A stretch of 64,000 nucleotides of DNA. Origin: Aurifilum marmelostoma (taxonomy: Eukaryota; Ascomycota; Sordariomycetes; Diaporthales; Cryphonectriaceae). A program made the translations under genes and the position numbers. Below, piece after piece: positions 46,559 to 57,657 of this stretch (the first letter of the stretch is position 1; every line of letters starts with the position of its first letter). The notes beneath the pieces were generated by a model. That model was not told where the DNA came from. It worked only from the letters and a program-made list of their open reading frames with translations, and ran no database searches. The stretch lies in assembly GCA_027559495.1 (NCBI GenBank), contig JAMXSV010000018.1, forward strand, positions 124,001-188,000. The letters run 5' to 3'.

Positions 46559-48815
46559 ATGTCCTCCAAGCGATCTCGGGCCACATACGAGGCAGATCTT
46601 CAGGCACAACAGTCCCCATTTGTTGTCTACGGCACACCCCTCCCAGCTTTTGATCCAGATGCCCGTGACGATGGATCCTACGTTCCTATCTGGAAACAAG
46701 AGGTGACAGATGACAGGGGAAGGAAACGTCTTCACGGCGCCTTTACTGGGGGCTGGAGCGCTGGGTAAGTTCTTCTTTCTTACTGTTTCGTCCAGTGGCA
46801 GATCCCCCTCCAGCAACCAAACGCCTGTCCACACCTTGCTAACCCATCATTCCCAAAGCTACTTCAATACTGTGGGATCCAAGGAAGGATGGACACCGTC
46901 CACCTTTGTGTCCTCGCGGTCCAACCGCCGCAAGGACGCCAAGTCAGCCCAGGAGCAGCGACCAGAGGATTTTATGGACGACGAGGATCTCGCAGACGCT
47001 GAGGAGTCCAGGAAGCTGCAGACCTCCAATGCCTTTGCTGGCCTCGGTGCAACTGAGAGGGACGCCAGCAGGGCAAATACGCTGGCCGGCTTGTTCCATG
47101 TGCGAGGGGAGACTATGGGCACGAAACTGCTCAAGAAGATGGGTTGGCGGGAAGGCCAAGGAATCGGCCCTAAAGTGCGCAGAGGGGCAGACCTGGACAT
47201 GAGGACCACCTCTGACTCGAACGAGACGTATCTCTTCGCACCAGAGAACGTCTTGATGGTGAGTTTTGTCAGGAAGGTTGACCGAAAAGGTCTTGGCTAC
47301 AGCGGAGAGGAGAGGTTAGCACCGCTGGCACGTGCCTCAAGATCGCGACAGCCTTCACAGTCGGACGACGAGGACGACGACGACGGAGGCCTGACTCTGG
47401 GGAGACCGAAATTCCCAGGCTCTGGGGTCTCCAAGAAGAAGAAAAACAACAGTGGCGTCCGCGGCTCCATCGGCATTGGCGTCTTGAACGATACCGGCTC
47501 CGACGACGAAGACCCTTACGAGATTGGGCCGCGGATATCCTACAACAGAGTGATCGGTGGCAACAAGGGCAAGAAAAAGAAGAGCGACGTCACACCCTCC
47601 ACAACCGTCAACCCGACCCTCAAGTCCAAGCCGGTGTTCATGCCCAAGAGGACTGCGGCTGCTGGTCAATCAGGGACTGGACTGCGCAAGTGCCACGATG
47701 GGCGACCACCGTTAGAGGGATTCGTGCTGGGCCAAGCTCCCGACCCCCTGGTTTCCATGATCAACTCTGATGGCAAATATCCCCCGCCAGAAATACCTGA
47801 AGGCTGGACATCAAAAAAGAAGGCCGAAGCCACGACGGCTTCCGCACAATACGCGTCTGCGGCAGACGCAGCGAAGGCGTCGCAGCTGAACCCGACAGCC
47901 CGTGCGGCCTTGTTGGGTGAGAAGCAGCTGCCAGGCAAATCTGTCTTCGATTTTCTCTCGTCCGCAGCCAGAGACCGACTGGCGGCTGCGACTGGGAAAG
48001 AAGACCTGCCGCAGGCCAAAGGTGAGATCCCTCAGGGCTATTCTCTGTCGGAAGAGGAGAAGCGGCGTGGCCTCCTAGAACGGATCCCAAAGCTCGACAA
48101 GCCGAGCGCATTGGCAGCCATGACAAGAGGGGCCACAGGCGGTGGCCCATATGGGGATAACGAGGCCAAGCGAGCTAGATACCGGAGCTATCTGGAGCTA
48201 CAGGCCGGGCTTAGGAGCGAACCACCAGACAGGGCGCCCAAGATGACCGGCGAGGAGTGGATACAGGAGCTGAACGAGTTCTACAACGTTGCGAGGATCT
48301 TCAGGCCAATGACGGGGTCTATGGCATCTCGGTTCACGACGTCCAAATCCTCCGCCGCCGCCACCGCCACCACCTCAGACATGACGACAGGCTCGGACGG
48401 CAAGGTTGGAGATGCCGGCCTGCTGTCTAAGCCTGTGGCCAAGCCTGAAGATCCCGCAGAAGCGGCCGCCAAGATGAACATGTTTGGGCCTATGACGAGA
48501 TCCGTTGGCGAGTTCTTTCCCACACGGCTCCTCTGCAAACGATTCAACGTCAAACCACCATCACATGTGCAGAGAGACGGAGACGGCAGCACCAAGGGCG
48601 CACAGAGGTCGGAAACTGCGTCGATGGAACCACAGGCTAGCAGTCATTTTGGCGACTTGTTATCATCGAGGGAGCCTCAATCTTTGCTGGCCCTCCAGAA
48701 CCAAGGCGAGGTTGCTGTGGTGGATAGTGGGAAGAACGAAGCTCTGGAGGGCAAACGAGCAGGAGAGGAAGTGTTTAGAGCCATCTTTGGCGACAGCAGT
48801 GATGAGGAGGGCTGA
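46559..48815 (+). CDS. GPATCH1-like G-patch splicing-associated protein
   Basis: Two exons, 46559-46764 and 46859-48815, giving 720 aa. The N-terminal DUF1604-type region reads FVVYGTPLPAFDPDARDDGS, YVPIWKQEV, GRKRLHGAFTGGWSAG, and YFNTVGSKEGWTPSTFVSSR across the splice. A G-patch follows (ETMGTKLLKKMGWREGQGIG, ~150-170), the glycine-rich module that activates DEAH helicases. Later blocks FVLGQAPDPLVS, YPPPEIPEGW and DRAPKMTGEEWIQELNEFYN, then RIFRPMTGSMASRF and MNMFGPMTRSVGEFFPTRLL, are typical of GPATCH1. The human protein partners with DHX35 and is found in spliceosomes; orthologues in fungi act in splicing fidelity. The first ATG in family context is used; the frame is open upstream without similarity. 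Confidence 0.92.
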
Positions 48816-49844
48816 AGTGTATACCCCGCAACATCGAGAGCCCTGTCCACACCAGGTGCTGAGTCGCCCTGAAAACGATGGTGCTAGGTGCCGGTTCTAC
48901 ACAGTAATTTACTCCATCCTTATCCTGCTACTAAAAGTCGGCCCCGTCTTGCTACTAAATGAGATGCGCTAGCCCCTGAAGCTATTATCATCTGGTCTCT
49001 CAGTCGAGCACAGGTGTCCAACAAAGACAGGTGCAGACAGATGGGAGGAATAGCAAGATGCTATGACCACTTAGGCACTCCAATCTACACTCGGACTATC
49101 TTGACTTCTGAAGCGAACTTCCAGACTTGTGCTTGAGAAGACCGAAAGACGGGAAACCATACAAGACCCCACAAGGGGTGCGGAAGATTGAAGCTGGGGC
49201 GAGGGTCCGCCATTCTATAGGCGGCTACTTGCCTACCACCCTAGTGATGCGCAGTATGCTGTGCTACAGTATGTAGAGTCTCCGGCGCCGGGCGTGTATG
49301 GGTAGCCACCTAGCCTAGGGGCGGGCCCCAGTAATGACCCCTAAAGTGTCAGTGCTAAGTGCCTAGGCTGTATAGTGGCTTGCTTGCCCGGACCATAGTA
49401 CATGCAGTACTACAGTGCCAGAGTGCCTATTTCGTTAGCAGCGCCTAGGCTAACCATGGAATCCTCAACGAACGTCTTACAGTCCCCATCCCAACCAACC
49501 ATCCACATCCATCCACACCTTCATCTCTCGCCTCATTTCGATTCGCCCGCCCGCAATTTGACGGCAATTCTACTACGCCCAAAAGAAACCCACTCCATCA
49601 ATGTGTGCGACCACTCTGCTGCTGTGCACTGGCGCTGTTTCTCGCTTCGACCTGCCGTGCTCCTCTTGAGAGTCAGCGTTCAATTCTGTTGTGATTCAAG
49701 GGAACCCACACCACTTTGTTGCAGCAGAAGCGCTGGTCCTCCCTCGTCAACTTCTACTACTCCTCCTCCTTCGGCGTCTGATGCTGGCCTGGAGCAACTC
49801 GTCCCTAGCCGCCCGTCACACCTCGCAGCAGCACTACTTCTCCT
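48816..49844. other. Intergenic region / uncertain 5' end of Whi2-like gene
   Basis: 1 kb. 49456-49844 contains ATG codons and open frames but none joins cleanly to the Whi2-like coding frame, which is closed by a TGA at 49844. It probably holds the leader or first exon of that gene. Confidence 0.4.
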
Positions 49845-51975
49845 GAAAGGGCCCGGAACACCAGTTGGAGTTACTCAAGACGGCCGACCACAGCACTCGC
49901 TCTCCCACCCACCCATCCGCTCCCATCACGTCTTCGACACAGGCTGATCCCGTCCGACGGAACGTCACTGCCGTCTCCACCTCAATCAAGTTGTCAGTGC
50001 CAAAGGAATTCCGCCCCGGACCCTCGGTGTCCAGTCCTGGGTCATCACCATCCCCTTCGACGAGACGGCTTGTCGTTGGCGACGACGCACTGTGCGCATC
50101 CAATCAATCGACCGCCCACGACGGTCAGGACAGCTCTGCCCATCCAGTCAACGACCAACATCGGCAGTATCATCTTCATCAACAGCAGCAACAACGACGA
50201 CGCAGCTCTGCCCATCCAGTCAACGACCAACATCGGCAGTATCATCTTCATCAACAGCAGCAACAACGACGACGCAGCTCTACCTCCTCACACGAGGACC
50301 CACCACAGTCTCCGCCGCCACAGTACCCTGCTTCCGAAGCCTCTGTCTCGACTCTCACCTCGGTCGTTACTTACCGCACAGCACCACCTCCTTTCTCCTC
50401 GCTCTTCGTCCCCTCCTCGCCCACCGACCAGCCGGACGCCGTTGCCTCTGCTCTCGAGACACCAGACGCCCCTGGCCCTGACCCGTCCGCTCCCTGCTCC
50501 TTCGTCCTACCAGAGTCTCTCGCTCGCGAGAAAGCATCAGCTGCTCCTGCGTACGAGCCACCCACCCCCCTCTGGCCCATCCGAGCCCTCGACTGCCCCT
50601 CAAGACACCGTCGCGGAGACCAAGCGTGCTCTTCCCCGAGATACAAAGGCAGAGGGCAGCTCCCGCGCCAAGGACGACGAGACCGAACCGCCGCCAGCAT
50701 ACTCGGAGGGATACAGCCCCCTCCAGTCTTTCACATACGTGATGGCAGCCGCCGGAGGAGCTTCGAGTATTATTACTCAGGTGCAACAGGGCGGTCCGCC
50801 CATCAACACGCTCGGAGGTAAGAAGCTCTAGGTGGTCATTGAGCATGGTAGGCAACACGAGGGGCATGGTGCTGACTTTTTGTCTGGTGGAATCATAGAT
50901 GTCGGTGCCGATGAGACTATCGCCATGGACCTACGGTAAGTCGACTCTGAAAGCTCTCCCTTTCAACATGTGACAAGAAGATCAACCCGTGCTGACATGC
51001 CACGCCAGGGGCACGCGTTTCGTTCTCTCCAGGGACGAGTTATTGACGCTGCCGGAGTTTGTCCTTCTCTCCTTGTTCCCGAACGGCTTGTTCCCTGAAG
51101 GACATATGGGTGGCACTGAGGGAGACGCCGTCCAGGTCGATGTAGGCCCAACCCCACACGACGCGTCCAGAGCTCACAACGGCACACAGGCTAACAAGAT
51201 ATGTTCTTCTACTTACGTAGTATGACCCAGAGTCCCTGCAGTACATGCTCGACTTCTTCCGCAAGGTGGCATCGTCCATCCCCTCCGACACGTCCCCTCC
51301 GGCCTCACAAGACGGCGATGCGATGTCTATAGAACCACTTGTGGGGTCGTCACGCGACGACGCCTCCAAACGAGCGGGCATCATCGTGCTGCGCGAGGAT
51401 CTCGACTTCTATGTCATCCCGCCCAAGGCAGGCATCCAGCAGGCAGAGATGATCGAGGTCAAGAGGGCCGCTGCCAGGGCGCTGCTGAAGCAGGATGGCA
51501 TCTTCTCTGGGCTGAAGCGCAGTGATGAGCCAGGAACCACAGAGGCGCATCTGATCGAGATGTTGACGGCAGGGTAGGTTCACACTCACACCCACACACA
51601 CACGATCCATGAGACGGGCCACAGAAGCCCCTGCGCGTGGATAATGGGGGAGACCTGTAATTGCTAATACGATATCCCTCATACAGCGGCTTCAACCATG
51701 ATGATCAGTGGGGCCACCGAGCAGGCGAGCCTGGCAAGGCCGTGGTGTGCAGTCTGGCGCTCGCGAGGCTGCGCAGCGACATCCGCGGCAACGAGATGGG
51801 TGGCAACAATGCCGTCGGCATGGCACAGAAACTCTTGCTCTTCTGGCGCAAGCCGGCCAGGAGGTGCTGGTGGGAGGGCGTTGAGCTCAACGATGTGGAG
51901 GGCGTGGAGGGCAAGCTCAAGGTTTGGATCAGGCGTGTGTGGACCCTCGAGATGAGCGTCATCGGGCTGCGATGA
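49845..51975 (+). CDS. Whi2-like BTB-domain stress regulator (start unresolved, one-base frame break)
   Basis: Five exons: ?-50817, 50899-50935, 51009-51141, 51221-51573 and 51687-51975. Family core: DDETEPPPAYSEGYSPLQSF, TYVMAAAGGASSIITQVQQG, DVGADETIAMDLRGTRFVLS, RDELLTLPEFVLLSLFPNGL, YDPESLQYMLDFFR (BTB-like), GFNHDDQWGHRAGEPGKAVV and the C-terminus RRVWTLEMSVIGLR. These match the filamentous-fungal relatives of yeast Whi2, which with the phosphatases Psr1/Psr2 restrains TORC1 and supports the general stress response. The Pro/Ser-rich N-terminal region needs one C removed from the C6 run at 50565-50570 (YEPPTPSGPSEP). No in-frame ATG exists between 49845 and that run, so the start lies in an undetected exon or behind another frame break. 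Confidence 0.78.
50132..50275 (+). repeat. Exact 72-bp tandem duplication in Whi2-like gene
   Basis: Two identical 72-bp copies (50132-50203 and 50204-50275), then 6 bp of a third. In the coding frame each unit gives 24 residues ending in a Gln-Arg-rich stretch (QQQQQRRR). Confidence 0.93.
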
Positions 51976-53129
51976 GTATTTAATTCGGTTGCAAGAGAGT
52001 AACCGACGGGTTGAGCAGGGTTTTCCTTATTGCGGGTTATACCGGCGAGCGGTAGGAGAGGGTGGAACAGAGAAGAGAGAGGGAGGTTGAAGACATACCC
52101 TTTTGCCTGTCTTTATTTTTATTTTATTTTTTTTGCTTTGCTGGATGTTTCACTTTGGTACATCCTGGGTATACGCGCAGCCCATTCACATAACGGCGAT
52201 GCTCGACGACAGGTTTTCTGAACTGTCCCAGGGTTTTAGCGGCTTAATGCAGATACCATATATTGTTGATAACATTTCACATACGTCCACTTCTTGAAGA
52301 GGGTTGGTCATGCATATTTGTTCGCAATCTCAAACCACGAGCACGGGCGTACAGGCACAACACCCCATGAGCATAGAGCATCAGAGATTCGTCCTTACCA
52401 GCATAGACGTCAACAAGACAACGTAACTGTGCCTGCAATTTCCATTCTCGCGCATCTAGCAGTCAACGTCTGGAGAGAGAGAGAGACCAGCAGAAAATAG
52501 CGGCGGGAGGGCTTAAGAAAATCAAGCCACCTGAGCGGCCCCGTCGGAGGGTTGATCTTGATCTTGGCAAGCCAAACGGTGGCGATTGTGAAACTCACCC
52601 AATCCCTCCTTAGACTCGAGTGAGGAGAGTGAAGGCGTATACGTCAACACTTTGATCCAAAAGAGCTGATCTCGGTGGAATACTTGAGACACGATTTACA
52701 CACTCAGTGAGGTTTATGAGACGGACCATATATTGGAAGACGTAGGTCCGTCCACCGAATACACCGTCGTCATCATCATCACATCACATCACAAACACAT
52801 GTTACTGCTGAGTTTCGAAGTTCAATTTTCCACTTTCATGACATACAGTGCGTGCCTATTGCGGTACTTCGGTAGGAATTCCGTCCCTAAATTAGACGTT
52901 GAATTCATGCTTGTACAAGGCTTGTTGACATGGAAGAAGAGGCAGGCACACACACGCTGAAACACTGACAAGCCATCCTGGCTCTTTCCTCCCAACAAGG
53001 TAAGTGAAGTCTACTATAGTATTGTTGTCGTCATCTCTTGGTCTTTCCTTCCTTCGACTTTCCATCATCAGCCAACCCTTCGAGTACAGTTGAGCACTCA
53101 ATTGAGATGAGCTTTCATAGGTTACAAAT
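51976..53129. other. Intergenic region
   Basis: 1.15 kb between two + strand genes. No gene seen. The segment from about 52730 has CATC repeats (CATCATCATCACATCACATC). Confidence 0.4.
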
Positions 53130-54826
53130 ATGGGACGTCTCTTCGGAATGCTAGCTGTTGTCATGACAGCCATAAGCTCTCATCCCACAACTCTCGTCCT
53201 GGCCCAGTCATCCACAACAACAACATCATCCTCCCCCCTCCTCCTGCCCGACAGTGCTGGTCCCCTCATACGAGGCTCCAGTCGTGGGCTCAGGATGGAT
53301 CGCCCAGCTGATCGCGCAGAACCTATCTTCGCCCAGAGGTATCATATTCGACGGGAATGGGGCTCTCCTTGTCGTCCAGGAGGGCACTGGCATCCTGCAT
53401 ATGACGTTCAGCGATAATGGGGGAACCTGTCTGGTTGTTAATCAGACCAAGACCTTGGTGGACAATACAGACGTGAGTAGTCTCTTATGAGTATACCACC
53501 TTGATGGTGCAACGGGAGATACTAGCGTTTCCTTTGGCTTACAATTTCGGATCATCATATAGCTCAATCATGGCATCCAGCTGTCGGCTGATGGCGGAAC
53601 TCTGTATGCATCAACCTCGAATGAAGTGTATCAATGGCCCTACAATGCTGCCGAAGGAACGGTGGGAGATAACATCACACTCATTGCCAACATGAGCAAC
53701 ACTGATGTGAGTTTGTGAGAGTCAAGCCTTCACGTTTTGGACCTGGTCCCCTTGACTAACCTGCTGTTGCCTATAGCATGTCTCGCGTACCCTGCTACTC
53801 TCACAAAAGGCCAACGGTACTCTGATCGTCTCCCGAGGCAGCTCAGAGAATATAGACCCAGTCGCCCAGCAGCTCAACTCTGGCCACTCCCAGATCAAGG
53901 CGTTCAACCTCACCAACCTCACCGCCGGCAGCCAACCGTACGATTTCCCCTCTGAGGGCAGGCTGCTCGGCTGGGGCCTCAGGAATAGCGTCGGCGTTGC
54001 AGAGCACCCCGTGACGGGCGGCATCTACTCCGTCGAGAATTCCGCGGACCAAGTCGAGCGGAACGGGACCGATATTCACGAGGACAACCCAGGCGAGGAG
54101 ATGAACTACCACGGGTTTCTTCTCAACAACAACGACTCGACAGAAGGAAACGAGAACCAGGGCGGCAATTACGGCTACCCTGACTGCTTCGCGCTCTGGG
54201 GCACCGACATCCCCGACAAAGGATCACTCACTGTCGGCAGCCAATTTGCGCTGGATCCCTTCTCGAGTACCCTGAACGACACAACTTGCTCCCAAGACTT
54301 TATCCCGCCGCGGCTGACGTTCCAGGCCCACACGGCTCCGCTGGACATCCTGTTCAACGACGACGGCACTGTTGCGTATATCACGTTCCACGGCAGCTGG
54401 GATAGGACGGGGCCGGTGGGATACAGGCTATCCGCCGTACAGTTCACGACCGATGGGACACCTGTGGCGCCATCCGATAGCAACAACGCCACGACTGACA
54501 TCTTGAGCAATGCAGACCTGTCCAAGTGTGCAGACGGGTGTTTCAGGCCAGTAGGGCTGGCCTGGGACAGCCAGGGCAGGCTTTTCATGAGCTCCGACTC
54601 CACGGGCGAGATATACGTACTGCAGCAGGCCGAGGTGACAACAGCCAGCGGGACAGGCACCCCGACCAGCTCTTCGTCCTCCACCGGGACGCTGGTGACC
54701 TCGACCACCTCGAGCAACCTGGCACCGCGGTCTGCTAGGAGCCGGCCTGGCCAGGAGACGCTCTGGCTAACATGTGTGGCCGTCGCTATGTCGCTGGTCT
54801 GTGGTGCATTCTTGACCATGGCCTGA
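53130..54826 (+). CDS. Secreted, GPI-anchored glucose/sorbosone dehydrogenase-like protein (one-base frame break)
   Basis: Three exons, 53130-53472, 53563-53706 and 53777-54826, about 511 aa if one C is removed from the C6 run at 53233-53238. N-terminal signal peptide (GRLFGMLAVVMTAIS...LVLAQ). The beta-propeller repeats of the GSDH family (PQQ-dependent sugar dehydrogenase-like) are visible: LSSPRGIIFDGNGALLVVQE, GIQLSADGGTLYAST, RTLLLSQKANGTLIVSRGSS, LGWGLRNSVGVAEHP, GGIYSVENS, QAHTAPLDILFNDDGTVAYI and FRPVGLAWDSQGRLFMSSDS. A Ser/Thr-rich stalk and a hydrophobic C-terminus (LWLTCVAVAMSLVCGAFLTMA) indicate GPI anchoring. Many NxT/S sites. The repaired junction SSCPTVLVPSYEAPVVGSGW matches the family; substrate unknown. 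Confidence 0.85.
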
Positions 54827-55164
54827 GCATATTGTCTACATGAATGGATTACACAGGAGGCTTCTTTTGAGAATCAATGTTGTTCACATGCTGGTCTTTT
54901 GTGAGAGTACAGCAAAAGATACATATAAACAGCACAGATGCGTTCCTCTATTCTGAGAGACAAAAGTTCAGAAAACAATGTGTATAACAGAGCACGCACA
55001 CTCACACACGACTTTGCATTTCTTCAAGAGCGTCCAGACGTGTTGAGAACCTCGCCCTTGTATATAGAATAGCCCCCACCCCTTATTGACCTAAACGCCG
55101 TGCAGCAGCAGCCCTCCTTGAATGCATCCATCACCACTTTGCTCACTTTTTCCCCTTTGCCGGT
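54827..55164. other. Convergent intergenic region
   Basis: 338 bp between convergent stops, with AC-rich short repeats near 54998. No gene seen. Confidence 0.4.
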
Positions 55165-56400
55165 TTACTCCTCCAGAGTCTTGACAATATCCCACTCGCC
55201 CCTCAGGTTCTCCTTCCATAGTGTGACCTTGTTGTCGTTGCCGCTCACGGCAAGAACATTGCCACTCAGGGACCAGCTCACGCGCCACACAGAGGCATCA
55301 AAGTGGAGCACCTTGGAGTTCCACTGGCCGGGGCTGGATGGGTCAGACGTCCAGATGCGCACCGTCTTGTCCTGGGACGCGCTCGCGATGTAGCTCTTCT
55401 GCAGCACCGTCGGGCTCCAGGCGACATCGCGCACCCAGTCGGTGTGGCCCGTCAGGGGCTCCCGCTCTGGCTTGTATCCATTGGTTGCCGGGTCATAGAC
55501 CCAGATCTTGACAAGATTGTCACATCCTCCCGTCACGAACCGCCGGTTGCCGGTTGCGCCAGGGCCGGGTGCACTCGAGACTATAGAGCCAGGAGTGGTG
55601 GCAGGAGCCCAGGACACCGAGTTGACGCCGAGGCCGTGGGCGGGGAAGCTGGTGTGGTCGAAATTGTTGTCCTTGAACTCGACGACAGAGACGTTGCCGT
55701 CGGAGGAGGCACAGGCCAGCAGGCAGCCGGACTCGTGGGGGGACCACGAGACGATGTTGACCGAGGCCTTGTGCAGGGCGAAGTCGAAGATGCGCTGCCA
55801 GGTGCCCTGCTGCTCGCGCCAGATGAAGACCTTGCCGTCGTACCCAGCAGAGGCCAGGATGTTGCCGTACTTGGGATGCGCCCAGGAGACACACCAGACT
55901 GCGCCCTCGTGTCTGCAACAGCGGCACCATGATTAATCTTGTCAGCCTCCAGAGCTACAGTCTCCAGCTTTCTGTCCTTCTTTTCTCTTCCTGTTGATGC
56001 CATCCAGACTTACCCTTTGAGTGTCTCCGTCAGCCGCTGGGTCTCACCCTCGATCTCGAAGATCTTGATCGTACGGTCGGAGGAGCAGGTAGCGAGGCGA
56101 CGGCCGTAGTAATCGAGGACAGCATCGTGCTAGATCAAGAATAGGCGGTGTCAGCAGCAGCAACCAACAGAGAACGAAATGATCATTCTTGCTGCCAGAG
56201 GGCATCCTTTGGGGATTGTGCCAAAATATGCTGGCTCAAGAACTAGGAGTGGGACATGGTGTCTGGTGCTTGACGTACTATCATCTCATCATGACCAGAG
56301 TTGGAAATCACTTGCGTCGCCTGTGAAGCTGTCAGTCTTGAGCACACACTCTCATAACAAGAGGAGTTCCATGTCATCTGGGAATGGGTTCACAGACCAT
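55165..56400 (-). CDS. sec13: Sec13, WD40 COPII coat / nucleoporin / SEACAT subunit
   Basis: Four coding exons: 56400-56398 (ATG only), 56320-56279, 56129-56014 and 55912-55165, giving 302 aa. Reads M|ATQVISNSGHDEMI|HDAVLDYYGRRLATCSSDRT, then IKIFEIEGE, HEGAVWCVSWAHPKYGNILA, IWREQQGTWQRIFDFALHKA, SVNIVSWSPHESGCLLACAS, RRFVTGGCDNLVKIWVYD and a C-terminal WD repeat ending IVKTLEE. Six-bladed propeller as expected. Sec13 pairs with Sec31 in COPII vesicles, with Nup145C/Nup84 in nuclear pores and in the SEA complex acting on TORC1. The 3-nt first coding exon is inferred: GTCTGT donor, CTGAC branch point and TTCACAG acceptor give the family start; a more distant first exon is possible. Confidence 0.92.
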
Positions 56401-57657
56401 GTTGGCGGCCAAAAGAAGTAACAAAGCAGGTTGTGCACTGGAATTGATGTCTTGAAGAGGACACGTGCCAAATTTTGAAAGTCTGCAAGGGAAGTTGAGA
56501 GGAGAAATGGTAGAGATGCGCTGACGTTACTATGCAAGAGAGGCAGGGCAATTGAGCAGGCGTGTCTATTTCGCGATGCTGGCCACTTGAATTAACAGCT
56601 AATCGATACCACAGGCAGTCAGGTACCTCGCAGTGCTGTAGCGCAGTAGCTCTCCCCCCTGTACTGCCCTGCCCTGTCAGCCTGCAGTGCCTGCCCCCAC
56701 CTGAGCTGCAGGGATCAGGGAAGGGCCCCGCGACCTTCTCCCGAGCCGCGGTTACATAATCAGACATCCCCCCATGTAAGGGTCCGCCGCTGCCGCCTCT
56801 GCTAGCCATTCAGGGTGCTGAACCTCGGCTCTTGTGCACTTCAGCACAGTAATCCATATGCCTTACTGCCTCTCATGACAACCTCCAGATCTGGCCTCTG
56901 CTGCGCTCTCGTTACTGTTCATTCAAATATGCATGCAGATTCTTTCCTTCCTCAATGATCTGCCTGCCCACAGCAACATATCACCAGCAGTCAGATCAAC
57001 CTGGAGAAAAAGAACCAGAAACAACTTGAAGGTGCATTGTGCAGGCCAGCGCCAACCCCACCACTGCATCCCTCCTCCTACACACCTTGGCCTCCTGAGC
57101 GCGCGAACGCGTTGACTTTCTCCCCATGCACAAACACTGCGCGCACATTTTATCACTGATGTGATACCTTCTCTGCGCAAGTCTGATCTGGAACCTTCTG
57201 CTGAGATTTTTTTCTTCTTTTCCATCACATTCCATTTCTATTTTGTTTTTCAGGGACTCTATCGTTGCCCATGGGCCATACTTGATTTCTGCATCAACTG
57301 TCCCCAAGCATCTCGCGCAGACCTGCGCATCTGCTTCCTCCTCCAACTACCTTTCCACCGAATCATTCTCTCAAATCTGCCAACTTTGTTGTCAAGCTTG
57401 ATCTTCTTCTTCTTCAATCAACATCATCAAGCTTGACTTCTTGACCTCATCATCATCCTCTTTCTCTTTCTTCTTTGTGACCCAGGTTGCACAGTACACG
57501 CCCACCTTTGTCACTGATATCTACCACTTCGACCCAACACCCAACAAAACCTCAGCTGCTGCTGCTGCAAACGCGCGTAGCTCTGAACGCGTCACCCACC
57601 ATCAACACGTCGAAGCACACAACACAGACAGCAAAAGCAAGCACCACAATCATCACC
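56401..57657. promoter_or_regulatory. Divergent region, sec13 / Pex20-like gene
   Basis: 1.26 kb. The sec13-proximal part would be its leader; an open minus-strand frame at 56390-56809 has no similarity and I treat it as leader. The last ~300 bp before 57658 are CT-rich leader with an Ala-like GCTGCTGCTGC stretch near 57555. Confidence 0.4.

Noticed and set aside
49402..49947. 181-codon frame upstream of the Whi2-like gene as a separate gene
   Set aside because: No recognisable similarity, His/Pro-rich leader-like sequence, and overlaps the Whi2-like coding frame.
56390..56809. Minus-strand 139-codon frame upstream of sec13
   Set aside because: No similarity, low complexity; lies in the sec13 leader.
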